A DNA stretch of 64,000 bases from Tetracentron sinense (lineage: Eukaryota; Streptophyta; Magnoliopsida; Trochodendrales; Trochodendraceae). The stretch spans positions 6,808,434 through 6,872,433 of the forward strand of contig CM026573.1 of NCBI GenBank assembly GCA_015143295.1, given 5' to 3'. The position numbers and the translations under genes are program-made. Positions 11,353 through 24,200 of the stretch are shown here, in pieces (position 1 is the stretch's first letter; every line of letters begins with the position of its first letter). Below the pieces are notes generated by a model. That model had not been told where the DNA came from, ran no database searches, and saw only the letters and a list, made by a program, of their open reading frames with translations.

Positions 11353-13508
11353 TTAATGTCTCCGGGAAGTAGTGTGAATAGAACAATTAACCAACTTCAC
11401 AGCCTCTTCCGGTCCACTTTCCTTCTGTGATGTCCTAAATATAACATAAATCACAGACAGAAGTATACAGTTTTTCCTAGGAAATGGAACTAAAAGCTTC
11501 TAAACTTTTATACTCTCTTGTTTGATATAGGCAAGTGAACATCCCACTCTTGGGCGCATACAATATAGTTCAAAATATAAATTTTAATGAGCAATCACCT
11601 ATTGCTTCGCACAGCTTGCTCATAGCGCAGGTCCCACTTGTATATCGTATTTGGCCGTAGAAGCATTGGACAGGTTGGAGTTCCTACCTTCTTGGAACTC
11701 CATGGACCAAGATTTGCTATCATTATATGGGCAATACCAATCTACTTTAGTAGATCATATGGATGTAGAAAAAGCTTATGATTTTGATGAATTGGAAACA
11801 TCTTTTTAGAAAACGGGAGATGGTAGAAGGATTCCATTCACCACACATTCATAATTGTCTCATTGCATTTATTTTCTTTATAAAATTCAATAAAAATAGG
11901 GACAATGTTGAAATTGGGGGGAAAATGAAGGGAAATTTTAAAGCCGAAACATATACAAAATATGAAACAAATGTCAAAACTGTAAAGAACTGTCAAAAAC
12001 TGTTCCACTGAGCGTTGATGCTTTGAGAACTTCTACCTCTGCTTTCGCTGGAAGCAGGGTTCTTAATGGAGGCTTTTCTTCTTCTGGATTTTGCAAGGTG
12101 CTTCTAATTCTATTTGTGATATTGGGAAGAGAAGCAATGGAACAGTTTTAAGAAGACATTGCACAATTCTGAGGACTAGTTCCAGGAAAAGATAAATAAA
12201 ATGAAATATAATAAAGTAATGACCTTGTTCAAAATGTTGGCTGAATGAAAACTAGGCCAAATATGTTCTATAAAAGCCAATTTCTTGCCAATAGTGTAAC
12301 AATGTGACTGCAAATTACTAATATAAGTTGGTTACAGCTGCAGATTTTTTATTTTTACACAACAGGGTCTCTATCATACACATGACACTCGTCAAAATCA
12401 CCTCAGCTGGATGATCCTCACCACCCGATAAATGGACCTTTATCTTAACCATCGAACATATTTTGAGTAGTGTCATAAACAAAGCACCAGTAATCACCAG
12501 ATTTGGCTGACCTCCGGGCCTGGGGATTATTATGCAGGAATATTTAGTAATTTGAGGATCTGCGTCAGCATCTTACTGAATAAGCTAGAAAGCGAAAAGA
12601 AAAAGATAAAAACTCGAAACATAATAATTTTTTTGTAATAGTTTAGATAATGTAGAACATAATTTACACGAGTGTTTTCGAAGAAATCAACAGTTAAAGA
12701 GGAAAAAGGAAAGTTTGTTTGGTAGAACTTGTAAAAGTTATTGCATGTATAAACACCAGAGACCTAGATATCCATTTCTGATGGGTTGTTTAAAATTGGA
12801 AGCTTTCTTGCACATAAAGTGCTTACATTGCTGAAATGTCAACATGATCAAGGTGCTATCCATCTTGATGATGTTTTAAACCGTTTTATTATACATGTTG
12901 GATGGAGCAGTATCGATCCTTCTGCAGTGCTAGTACAGTTCTCTTGAATGACTCATGTATGATATCAACTAATACCCCCTGTAAAGTTCCAAGAACAAAC
13001 ACTCAAAGCCGGATCTTGTTCAATTATCGGATATCTCCAAAGACAATCTTGTTTCAATTATATCATATGGAAATGTGAACAGCTTCCAAACTGGTACGAC
13101 AGCCCCCTTTAGCCATCTGCATGACTGAGAAGGCATAAAACAATTGTAAGTAGGATGGTACCGAAGATGAAATGATGGAGAAGAGTAGATTCCATGAACA
13201 TCATCATGTATCTGATATAATTATGCTGTAATCACTCCCTTATTGCCATCAACGGGAAGCCAAAGTAACTGTTGACACATCACAGATGTGTGGTACTGGT
13301 GATACAAACTAGAAGTTTAGGAAACTATACATGTAAGAGGTTTTGTTAGATAAGGATATTGTGGTTGATTATGCACACAGTACCTATTCCACTCAAATAT
13401 CAAGCAATTGAAACCTGGTGCATCCAAAATCTGACCAAATTTGTCATATACCAACGCACGCCTCTTCAATAGTTGGAGCATATAGATATTATAAACAAAG
13501 GAGCTAAG
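11353..13508 (-). CDS. Unrecognised multi-exon protein gene, 5' end unresolved
   Basis: Seven minus-strand segments read as consecutive exons with compatible phases: 13508-13384, 13308-13236, 13116-13081, 12978-12895, 12519-12450, 11716-11599 and 11434-11353 (stop TAA). They join into about 195 residues with natural composition, for example LVYDKFGQILDAPGFNCLIF, then VLVDIIHESFKRTVLALQKD, then KSGDYWCFVYDTTQNMFD, then IYKWDLRYEQAVRSN. Donors are GTACTG, GTGATT, GTTCAC, GTATAA, GTTAAG and GTGATT, and each upstream acceptor ends in AG; the 36-bp third exon is the least certain. I do not recognise the family. No start codon is assigned; earlier exons may lie between 13510 and about 15060. It is convergent with the kinase gene. 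An aged pseudogene cannot be excluded. Confidence 0.6.
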
Positions 13509-15300
13509 CTAAAAACACCAACTATTCCAGATACAATATTGATAGGTCATAATGGAGGCCAAGTTGTGTCGCTTAGCTTCAATTGAATTAAGCCAAACAG
13601 ATGAAGTTTGCTCTGAGTGTCAAATACAGAGAATATGGTGCTTCTTGGAGCCTAATTATCTAAATCTACTTTTAAGGGGAAACAAGTTAAAGCCCATAGT
13701 CTAGGGCACAATTTTTATGTGATTCCTAATAAAGAGAGTGAAAAAGCTGTATTGAGATTCAATGATACTATGATAGTGGCAAGAGAGACTGAAAATGTGA
13801 AGGAATATTCAAGTACTTCATGCTGGACTCTAACCATAAGTAGAGGGGAATATGGAGCCCATCTCAACTGGATCAAATAAAAATTATTTTTCACTGTTCA
13901 ATGATTGTTAAATGTCGTAAATCTTTAAAATCCAAAACATCTTAACCAAATGCATGTCGTCTTTCTTTAGGTCCATAAAAAGTTATAGTTTCCTTGTGTC
14001 TCCTCTCATAACTTGGAGATTAAAGTTCCAAATACAAGAATTCATCCCACTTGCTACACTTGAAGAAGGAAAATTCAAATTAAACAATAAATTTCGCTGC
14101 AACCCATTATGAACCCCTCAATGCCTTTCATATGACTCACAAACCCAATAGAGTAAATTCTCTTAAAGCAGTTCCAGGAACATAAAAGCATACAATGGAT
14201 AGCTTCAGAGAATCCAACAAATAAAACAAGATAAAGAAGCAGAGAAAATTGTGAAAAATATGAGTACATTAATAACAATGGAACAAAGAAAACTCAGTCC
14301 CCAAGATCCAATTGAACATACCTCTAAAGTGGCATCTTTGCTGTAATATTACATATGTATGGATAATTCTTTGGCGTGGTGTGTCGGAGAAGAAGCATTC
14401 CTCTTCATCACCCTCTCATCTGTAAAATCCAATGAGTGTCGCCTGTGTGTGGTACTAGAGCTCTTCTCTCAATCATTTACTGCTTCACCGAGAATGCCAG
14501 CAGGCAGACATAACGGAGATTCAGTGACACAGACCCCGTGAACAATTCTGAAAGCAACCCAACTGTAATATCCATCTCATCTGCCCTCATCACACGTAAC
14601 CACCATGAACCAGAATCAAATTCATTGGAATATAAAAAAAAAATTCAAGGTTTCAGAGTTTCTCATCTTCTTTAGTGCTAAGAAAGCAACCTGTTCCGAG
14701 TATGTCGTTAAGATATGATTCAGAATAAGGTTCAGAAGAAGAATGCAAAAAGGAGGATAATAACAGATTAAAGCTGCAACAGTCGAATTGGTGGAGGAGA
14801 AAAGGGTGAGTAGGTTTAGGGGATGTGGGTGTGAAGGATAGTATGTGGTGGGGCTTGAGGAGATGGATGTTGAGACACAGGTGGTGCTGTTCTTGAGGGT
14901 CAGTAAAAGCAGAATGAGAGAGATGGTTGCAGCAAATTCGTTGTGGAAGGGATGAAAATATAACTGTGACTAAATTGTTGTACATTAACTGTGTCCGTTG
15001 GCACCATCGATCGAACAAAATGCAGTGAGGTGTTACTTTATCTAGTTTTTCACTTATAAACATATCTGGAAATGAAGGGGTGTAGAATCTATGCTGCAGT
15101 TAGTTAAACTATAACTGTTATGACTTATGAGAGAGATGGTTGCAGTCAGAAAGAGAGAAGATGGCCGTTGAATGGGTAAGAATTAAACTGTTTTATGCAG
15201 TAGCAGAGAGTTCATTGGTGCCATCAATCAAACAAATGTGAGGATGTTTTTACCTTACTCATCTAATTTCTTCTCTTAATAGACATCTGAAAAGAAGTGG
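13509..15300. other. Probable 5' part of the unrecognised minus-strand gene
   Basis: No exon can be fixed here. A minus-strand open frame at 14653-15063 (136 codons, Ser/His/Leu-rich) sits where a first exon or leader might be, and AACAG|GTTGCT at its 3' side could be a donor, but no homology backs it. The rest is stop-rich. Confidence 0.25.
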
Positions 15301-16672
15301 ACTAGAATCTATATTGTTGTCATTGTTATTGCTAGGTTAGTTGGAATTTGAGTTACTCAAATCAATCAATCTAGTCCTTGGAATGAGTGGACTGCAGAGT
15401 AGTCTAACCGCGTGTCATGTACCAGGAAAAAAAAATTGCTTTATGAATCAATTGGGAGGAGTTTCTTGTGGGTGACTGGGTCTATTATGACCCTGGGTCG
15501 TCATTTGATTAAAATAAATAGAAAAATTGGAGATGGATATAGTTGAAAGGAATCTAGACCTTTTGATCCCTATACTATGAGGGAGATCAAAACCTCCTTG
15601 AACTAATAAAGGAGTGCTAAACATAGGCAAATTTTAAAAATTTTTCAAACTCTCATTGTACGTGCAACAACTGTTGTTGTTGCTCTTCAACAGATTAAGA
15701 AGACAAAAATTTCAAAGGAATTTATGGTTTATATCAGATCTCAAAATAATATGAAATATCACGGTGAGAGCTTGGAACTTTTTTGACACCGGTCCTCTAA
15801 TCTTTAGAGCTTAAAAAGTAAGGAACCCTCCTACCACTTATTACATTGGAGGTTTTAATTTCCCTCTACTTCTAAAATATTTAGACGTGCAACTGGAGGT
15901 TTATCAAACACCCTAAAGTCGTACAAGCTCTAATGCAAATAAGCTCTAATTATTATTTTATTTTTTTGTTTTTTTTGGTGATAAATACCTTACTTGGATC
16001 CAAGGGATTGTTCCCACTTCTCACCATGTGTATCACAATAATGGCCTCGTGGGGTGGGTATTTGGTTTCTAGATAGTTATCACCATCTATACGTTTTCGT
16101 ATTAAAGACGTGCACTGTATTCTTTGGAAATGGATTAAGATCTGGCAACCATCAAAATACATTCAACAGTTTGTATGGGAAGGATCAAATAGTCCTTTAC
16201 ATGTAGATCTCCCTCTACTCTATAATTACTCCAAAATCTGTTTATAATCTTATTCTCAAAACAACCTTTCTTTGATCTTGAATTCCCTCTTTTCTTTTTT
16301 TCCTGATTCTTTTATCAGCTACTATCTTTCTTTTGTTTGCTTTTCTCTGTTTTGTTAATAACTCGATTGTGTTCTTTTATTGGGATCTCTCAATCTCAAA
16401 TTCTCTTGGGTTTTTCTCAATTTCTGGATTGGGTTTTTCGTTTTTCTCGTTCTGGGTTGTTTTGATTTTCATCTCTTGTTCGTCCATTTCTTCTGGGGTG
16501 TTGACATTTTCAATCTTGATCTTGGGTTTCTCCTGTTCTTCCTCACTGTTTTTGAAGGCCATTTTTTTTTTCACTTGTTCTGTTATTCGCTGTTGGATAA
16601 CTTACTGTTCTTAATTTCTTGTTCAAATTTCTCGTTTGGGTTGCGATTTTCTCTGAATTTCGATTCAAGACA
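15301..16672 (+). promoter_or_regulatory. Spacer and probable promoter / leader of the 2H-type gene
   Basis: Stop-rich DNA to about 16200, then a pyrimidine-rich stretch (16250-16670) typical of a plant 5' leader. Open frames here on both strands (about 16333-16733) are low-complexity Phe/Leu or Lys/Glu strings and are not taken as genes. Confidence 0.3.
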
Positions 16673-17221
16673 ATGTCACAAGGCTACGCAGTTGAGCTTT
16701 ACTTCGATCCTGCGCTTGAAAACCAGGTCTTGAAGGCTTGGAACGTTCTTGCTCGTCGTCAGATCAGTACTCAGCTTATCGAGATCGAATCTCGACCACA
16801 CATTACCCTTCTCTCTAGTCCTCATCTGGATCCTGTCAAACTGGAACATGTTTTGAAGAATTTTGCTTCGAATCAAGAACCTATGCTTCTATCTCTCTCT
16901 TCCATTGGAAGTCTCCCAAATGACAATGTTCTCTTTCTTTCACCAACTCCTTCATTGTCACTACTTCAATTCCATTCTTATTTGTGTGATGCACTGAAGA
17001 AGGAGGGCATCGAAATTGGCGAGGAGTACTGCCCGGACTCATGGATTCCTTACTGCTCTGTTGCACAAGAAGTGCCTAAGACTCGGATGCCAGAAGCTTT
17101 CTGTATTTTACGAGACTTGAAGTTGCCTGTTACTGGGTATGCAATGGATATTGGATTAGTGGAATTTTCGCCTGTTCGTGAGGTCTTCTCGTTTGTGCTC
17201 GGAAATTCATCTGAAATATGA
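16673..17221 (+). CDS. 2H phosphoesterase / 2'-5' RNA ligase-like protein
   Basis: A single-exon gene of 182 residues. The first signature H-x-T (H43-I-T45 in RPHITLL) of the 2H superfamily is present in a YAVELYFDP...RRQIS context typical of plant members annotated as RNA ligase/cyclic nucleotide phosphodiesterase-like. The place expected for the second H-x-T/S reads WIPYCSVA, Tyr127 standing where the second catalytic histidine would be. Active 2H enzymes need both histidines to hydrolyse or transfer 2',3'-cyclic phosphates, so activity is doubtful. The in-frame ATG at 16619 would add 18 hydrophobic residues; the ATG at 16673 is chosen because it precedes the first conserved strand directly. 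No organelle signal is evident. Confidence 0.85.
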   Translation: MSQGYAVELYFDPALENQVLKAWNVLARRQISTQLIEIESRPHITLLSSPHLDPVKLEHVLKNFASNQEPMLLSLSSIGSLPNDNVLFLSPTPSLSLLQFHSYLCDALKKEGIEIGEEYCPDSWIPYCSVAQEVPKTRMPEAFCILRDLKLPVTGYAMDIGLVEFSPVREVFSFVLGNSSEI

Positions 17222-18187
17222 GGTACCTGAGCCATTTTTGTATATATTCTTTCATTCTTTGAATACCTGTTTTATATGTTAAATTTTTCTTGTAGAATTG
17301 TTATATATGTATTGGTGTTAAAAATGTTGGATTTTAACATTGATGGCATCTTAACAAGATTGATTGTGATGTGGTGACTCCAATTAGAATTGTCCCACTA
17401 GGATTGGAATTGAAATTTCTTTCATGTAAACCTTACTAAGAAAGCAGAGTGAGATTCGAGTCCCCACCAAGAGCTTGTCTGTCACAAATTGTGAAATTCA
17501 AGCTGATGTGAAATCCTTGCTTTTTCTGCATATAATAACAGAATTCAACAACTTTACTGAAGACATTTGGCTGAATACATTTGGCATTGTTTCCATTGGT
17601 CCTGAGATTTTAAATGGTCATGAAAGTGGACAATCATGAATATGTAACGAGATTTTTTCATTAGTTAAGTTCTTCCTAAAATAGAAAAATTAGTAGCGGG
17701 TCATTTGAATTTGTTTTATTCCATGCAGGCAGTGTTGTAGCCTTCAAATTATAAACCTGTCAAGTTACGGTTGAAAATATGTTTGAAATTCTCATCTTTT
17801 TTAATTGTTGGAGTGGGAGATATCTCTACCGGAGGCTCTCCATACAGCCGGTGTTGTGGTCTTTAGGTTGAGAACTTGTCTTGTTAATGTTGGAAATATC
17901 TTTGAAATTATACCCATCTGATGTTATTGTTGGAGAGGGAGATATCTATTCAGTAGGTTCTATTTGTAGATCATACTAGCTTTAGAGAACATCTCTTTTA
18001 CTTGGGTTTGATATTAAGAGAATACCAATGATTTTTTACGTTGCAGTGAGATAGATAGAAGTAGAGCCAGCCAGTTATCCACATTCTATGGTTGTACCTC
18101 CACAAGATAGTTTTCATGAGACACCCCATAATAAGTTGATTCTTTATGCTTCATTTTCATTGATTGAAGTCATTTATGCGATTAAAC
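17222..18187. other. 3' flank of the 2H-type gene with a tandem duplication
   Basis: No further coding is seen. A unit of about 120 bp is duplicated at about 17727-17835 and 17846-17958; both copies run from a GTGTTGTRG start through GTTGGAGWGGGAGATATCT. Confidence 0.5.
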
Positions 18188-18587
18188 CATAGTTGCCGGG
18201 AAGCTATGTACAAGGTGGGAAGCTCGCTTTCTAGGAAGCTCGTTTCCTCGAATAGACTCTCTTTCTAGAAAGCTCGTTTCCATCACGTCTCATCTAATAG
18301 TCAAAGAGAGCTGAATGTGTGAAGTGATGTGGTAGACCACAATCTATAGCCTAGGGTGTAGACTCTAAGCAAGTATCGTCGGTTTGAAACCTAAGGCGCC
18401 TACTTTTCTACAAAAATCTCATGTAAGATAAAATCAAAGGTATAACTACCCATAAATAACATAATGGGATTGAGGAACCTATATCTCATTTCTCGCTTCC
18501 CGTTTCCTAAGGTTTTTTTTGAGTCTCGCTTCCCGCTTCTCGCTTTCGCTTTGCTTCTCGTTTTCGCTTCTCGCTCTGGTAACTATG
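18188..18587. mobile_element. hAT-type miniature element, GGGAAGC family, copy 1
   Basis: Ends CATAGTTGCC and, inverted, CATAGTTACC, flanked by a perfect 8-bp duplication GATTAAAC (18180-18187 and 18588-18595). The arms are rich in TCGCTTCCCG/GAAGCTCG words. A diverged second copy is at 20915-21299. Neither has coding capacity. Confidence 0.85.
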
Positions 18588-18595
18588 GATTAAAC

Positions 18596-20131
18596 ATCAC
18601 GTATGAACTACAATTGTTCATTATTATCATCAATGTCTTATCCCAATTATTAGGTGTCGCAACACGAATCTTGTTTCACAATTCCATTCTACTAAAAGCC
18701 ATGATTTTGGTCAAATTTTGTGCTATCAAATCTTTTGTTGTATCGCCATCCACTTAATTTTTTGCCTTCCTTTGTCTTTTTAGAGCCTTCAACTTGAACC
18801 AACTTACTTCTCACAGGTGTTGTCATTGGTCCTCGTTGAATGTGTTCAAACCATGTCAATCAACTCTCCCTTATTTTATCACCAATTCGAGCTACTCCCT
18901 GATTCTCTCCAATGTGTTTATTCCGTCTCAATAAAACTAATTCAATTAATATTTTATACCCTGAGTGCCCAACATTCAGTTCCATAAAGTACAGTTGGTC
19001 TTATGTTGTCTTTTAAAATGTTCCTTTTAGTTAGATTGGAACGCGTCTGTCACATAGGCCATAGCACTCTAGAAGCAAATCTCCACTCTAGCAACCCAGT
19101 TCTAATTCCATGAGCATCATCGTCCTCAAGCTCTCCATTCTTACTAAAGTTGCATCGTTATGTTTTATCTTTGTCCGATTTAAACCTCTTAGATTCAAGG
19201 TATCGTTCCACAATTCTAGTTTTGCATTTACCCCTTCTTTATTTTGTTAAATCATACCACGCCATCTACAAATAAAATACACCACTAATATGAGATATCA
19301 ATGTAAAAAGCTACAGGTTCATATCAACTATTACTATTGGGCATCTTTTTCTTATCCTTTGGTAATGATGTTGAGCTTGGTGCAACAATGCATGCTGTTT
19401 TCTTTTTTCTTTTGTATATGTGTGTGTTTGTGTTTGTGGGTGTGTGCTGAGACAAAGGGGATTGGGGGTTGGGAAAACCTTGTTTCTAAAATAATTGTGT
19501 TCCCTCACAGAAGAATGCACTATAGATGTGTGATTAGTTTCTGTGATGAGGTGTTTTGAGGTGACGGGTTGATGGGAGAAACTGGATAGTAGCTCTACAC
19601 ATCATTTCAACTCTTGATTGAATGATGCCAGGGAAAATGTATTAATGTGATAGTTTATTATCTGTACATATGTACAGATTAAAATCACTGAGAAATTGAG
19701 GCAAGGTTAGATTCTTCTTTATTCTATTCGTTCTGCAATGACTGTATCTTTTGCTATGTTATTGGTCATATAGCATAGTCTAGAGCGCCAAAACATCATG
19801 TTCAAAGTAATGAATTCAAGGAATTATCATGGTCGTTAGATATTACACTTGGTCTACTTGTCCTAGCATCTTTAGATTGTGTAGGTGTTGGACTGAAAAG
19901 TCTTGCCTGGTACTTATTTGACCAAAAGATGTCCACTCTGTTTCTACCCAGTGAATGATTGGAATGGAATAGATCTTGATGGTACTGGTAGCAGGCTAGC
20001 AGCCAAGGATATCTCCAATACCTTGAGTCAGAGGTGTTTTTTTAGTGTAATGGAGGTGAGTTGGGATTTTCTTTACAGGCTGTTAATGGGCTAGGCTAAG
20101 CTCTGCCAGAGCCCAGCCTGAGAACTAAGCA
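18596..20131. other. Intergenic, no gene seen
   Basis: Stop-rich spacer. The overlapping open frames at 19290-19559 contain a TGTGTG-rich stretch and show no recognisable protein. No element ends were found. Confidence 0.45.
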
Positions 20132-20139
20132 GCTAGGCT

Positions 20140-20562
20140 TAGGGCTGTCAATGGATCGGATCTTGATCCGGATCCAATCCGAATCCAATCCGATTAGATG
20201 GGATTCTAATCCTATTATAGATCCGTCGGATCGGATACGGATCTGAGATCTTGAATCCGATTATAAGTGGATCGGATTTGGATCTATAGTGATCCAATTC
20301 GATTATATATAACAATAATAATATCTATAAAACTTTATACATATACTATAGTACTAACCATATTGTTTTTTTATTTTTCTAATTAAAATATTAATTTTTA
20401 GATATATTAATGTTAATCAGATTGAATTCGGAGCTTGAATAAGTAATCGGATTCGGATTGGATAACTCAGAATCTGATGGATCTCGGATATGTCGGAATC
20501 TTAATCGGGTCGGATTTGGATCTAGGCAGGTCTAGTCCAAATCCGATCCATTTACAGCCCTA
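20140..20562. mobile_element. hAT-type miniature element, GATCCGGATC family
   Basis: Ends TAGGGCTGTCAATGGATCGG and, inverted, TAGGGCTGTAAATGGATCGG. Flanks GCTAGGCT (20132-20139) and GCTAGGCC (20563-20570) are an 8-bp duplication with one mismatch. The interior holds many GGATCCGAAT/GATCGGAT words. One end of a similar type (TAGGGCTGTCAATGGGCC) occurs at about 54312. Confidence 0.85.
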
Positions 20563-20914
20563 GCTAGGCCCATGCCTGCCCCTTAGCAACATCAATACAA
20601 GCCAAAGCCTTAGACCTATGTTTATAGGCCACACCTAAGCTAACTATTTGTAAAACACCATGCTTAAGCCTGGACCCTTCATCTAATGGACCTTAAAATC
20701 GAGTTGAGACCCTTCTCTCTATTCTTATATCTAAAATTTGTAAACCCCAGGCTCCTCCTGCCCACATTAGACCGACCCTAAAAGTGCCCCTTAACTTTTC
20801 TTGGACTGGACTTGTAGATTGCATAAATGTCATTGAAGTTGAAATCGTGTCAAGTTGCGAACGTGGTCGATTTTGTGAATAAAAAGTGGGCTTACATCAC
20901 ACAGTCCTTATATC

Positions 20915-21299
20915 CATAGTTGCAGGGAAGGTATGTACAAATGTTAGCTTCCCAATAAGCTCGCTTCGTGATCGTGACTCACTTTTCAGGAAACTTGCTT
21001 CCATCATGTACCAATAGTAGTCAAAGAGGGCTATGTATGTGGGACTTGAATCTTAGGGTATAGACCCTGAACAAGTATCATTGGGTTGAAACCTAAGACA
21101 CCTACTTCTCTACACATATCTCATGTAAGACAAAATCTAATAAATGGGAATGAGGCACACTACCCTTATTAATACAATGAGAATGAGGGGCCTATATCTC
21201 ATTTATCATTTCTCGTTTCCTAAAGACTTTTTGGGCCTTGCTTCCCACTTCTCGCTTTCGCTTCATTTCTTGTTTTTGTTTCTCGCTCCGGTAACCATG
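20915..21299. mobile_element. hAT-type miniature element, GGGAAGC family, copy 2
   Basis: A diverged copy of the element at 18188-18587, in the same orientation. It starts CATAGTTGCAGGGAAG and ends GGTAACCATG. Flanks CTTATATC and CTTGGATC agree at six of eight positions, consistent with an old duplication. Confidence 0.75.
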
Positions 21300-24200
21300 C
21301 TTGGATCAACCTATGTATAGAATCAAATTTGAGGCTTGAGAATTTCTCACATGTACTTTTTCTTTCTATTGTTTGAGGCTGTCCTGGTTCTCATTTCCTA
21401 GTTCAGCATAATGAGATAGATCAACTATTTCCATCATTAAACTCAGAATATATTTATTATAAAGTGCATTAGCTCTTGGAAGACATGTTTAATCTGCCCA
21501 GGGTATTTTCTTTGTTGTACAAGACTGATATCCTAATCTGAGCTTCTTATTTGAAAAGAAGTTGTGTATCCTTTATGTTGTTTCTCATTAATTTAATGCA
21601 TTTACTGCAGAAAATTGGTACACAAATTATTTGCTAGAGCTTGGAACTTGGAAGATTGACTTTTATCATTCTCTTGGAGTTCGGGATTATTCTTCCCGAG
21701 TTCAGCTTTCTTGTTGACTAAAGCTAGGGCAAAGGTATATTTGAGGAGACAGACTGTAAAATGCAGACGAAGAACCGGATTTCTTATGGAACTTTAATCA
21801 ATTCAATTTCATTGGTTATCATATTTGAGTTGGTGAAAAGAATCTAAGAAGCTTGATGCTGAACGTACAAGTTCTGAGTCAGTTAATCTTTTCTTTAACT
21901 TAATGTAGATAAGATGTGAATACTTTAATAGCTTAGAGTTTGGTTATATTCCTTTCTGACTTCACAGTGTTCTGTCATGTTCCTAAGTGCTTACTTGCAC
22001 TCTTGTATTTCTAATGATCTGTGTATTCATTATGGTCATTTAATGCATATGGGATATGATTGACTTAGGTTTGTTATTTAATGTATTCGGAATGATTGAC
22101 TTAGGTTTGTTATTTAGTGTATTCGGAAGAAGATTGACTTAGGTTGGGGATATTCGGTGTGATTTAAACATGAATAATTCTAAACCAGGGAAATTCACAT
22201 ATTCGACCTTCTAGGCAAATGCTTAACCAAGTATACAACTTGATACATGCCCTGCTGCAACTCAACTAGCTGAAAATTCCAACTCTTCTCTGTTCTTTCT
22301 TAGGAATGAAGCAAGTCCAAATAAGTTGGGCTCAACTAAGTTGAACCGAAGTAGCTTAAGTTACAAGTACTGACGTGAATTTGTATTTTAGGTTCTACCT
22401 TTTTTATTATCTCATGTAGATTTTCTTATCCTGCTCCCTCGTGCTTTAAGTTAGTATGGTAAGCAGTAAACACCCATCTATCCTCATATATGTAGACCAC
22501 ATTAACATATCATGGGTTAATCTATCCTTGGTTCATGATTCTGTACTGGAGGAATCTTTGCTTAAATGTCTCAAATTACATGCTTGTGTTTACCCTAATG
22601 TGGCGCAGATGCTTCTGCTGACCATCGAGTGCTTACAATTATCTACTACCTCTTGAGTCATCTCTTGTATCTCGAGAGCACAAGGAGCTCCCCCGTAGTC
22701 CCCAAATTAAGTTGGCAATGAGAGAACATCATTATCTTTCTGCTATTTGAGGGCAATTTCTCAGACTGGCATGCATCTCTCACCGCTACTATTTTTTGCA
22801 AAAAAATTGAAACCTTTAAAACTGTATCAACACTTATAGTCTGTTGTTCAGAATAAATCAAGTTCAATTGCCAAATTGGAATTTATGTCTAAATTCCTGT
22901 CGGTCTTTATTGAGGTTGACTTCCAGTTAGGAATTTCTAACTCGAGTCTTTAAGAAGGTTCTCTGTCTTTAAGGCTCAGGATATCCACGTTTATCAACAA
23001 CAAAAAACTTGATATAGAATGAAGATGGTGCTTTTGTCATGGATGAAGAAGGTTCTCTGTCTAGGGTTTTCAGTAATGTATCCTTTTGGTTCTGGCAAAA
23101 TGTTTCCTTTGCCTAAAGTAACGCCTTGTGGTGTTCCTGTGTTAACCAAAAAAAAAAAAAAATTTGAATGGTGTAGAAGAATAATACTTGAAGATGTATA
23201 ACATTGCTTCTTCATTTATAGATTATTAATTTTTATTTTTTTAAATCTATATCATCAGGAGTGTGCATGGTTGACGAATGATGCTGGAGGAAGTGCTGAG
23301 GCACCAAGCCCAGAAGCTCTCAACCAAGTAAACTTGAGTGAGATACTTCACTTTGGTTAAATGAAAGAACCAGGGGATTGCTGAAGGGCCTGGTTCAACC
23401 AATTGAGTCTAATGTTGAAATGGGCTTGGACCCAAGTTGCTTCAATCAGTTGAGTCAAATGAAGCTTGGCTTAGCTCCTTAAGCATTCAGCTGCATCTGA
23501 TGTGCGGTGTCGAACATGTCTTTATTTTTAGGGTCCATTTCTGCTCCATCAACCTTGTTTTGGATGCAACAATGATCGGCTAATTCATGACAAGGGACGA
23601 ATGAGGAAACCAAGAACCTGGTAGGATTTGTCTTTGTTTTAGTTTTATAACTCTCTAAAAAATTATATTTTTACAAAAAATACTTAATCTTGATTTTAAT
23701 TAAATTTTTCCTAAGATCTATCTTCTGATCCAAAGCATTTACTTGTTTATTAAATCGTGTTACATTAGAGAATTTAGAAATTAATTTTAGGATTAATCTT
23801 ATTCGATTTTTGGTAAAATCCGGATCCCCTATTCTTATTCAACTTTAACCAAAGTTTTCTTCTCTTCTTTTATTTGTTCTATTAATTCTATTTTATTTAT
23901 AATCGTTGTCTTCGCATTACAAATTTTAAATCAATTTTTATTAAATATATGAAGAAATTATACATTAATTTTAGTACCCGTTTAACAAGTCTTGATCGAT
24001 CCCGTTTTGCCACTAGTTTACAATAGAAAGTGTGCGTTCGGTTGTTTATATTTGAGCACGTCAAATTTTGAGACATGAATTTTTAGAGTTGATCCAAGCT
24101 TTGCTCAGTTTGAATAAAGCCCAAACCCAGTCCATTTTGGCGAGTATACAAAGCTCGAACGTCCCTTTCGAAGAACACCACCACTGCCCATCGGATATAA

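Noticed and set aside
12012-12105. Plus-strand exon-like reading (LRTSTSAFAGSRVLNGGFSS) followed by a GT
   Set aside because: It lies in an intron of the minus-strand gene, lacks a start and partners, and is too short to judge.
14653-15063. 136-codon minus-strand frame as a separate gene
   Set aside because: No recognisable domain; it may be leader or first exon of the neighbouring gene, but cannot be supported.
16619-16672. N-terminal extension of the 2H-type protein from the ATG at 16619
   Set aside because: Family members start close to the first beta strand, at 16673; the extension does not resemble a targeting signal.
16333-16733. Overlapping Phe/Leu-rich and Lys/Glu-rich frames before the 2H-type gene
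   Set aside because: They are low-complexity readings of a pyrimidine-rich leader.
23260-23327. Single exon-like segment with acceptor and donor
   Set aside because: No partner exon with matching phase and no recognisable product; kept only as a note in the spacer entry.
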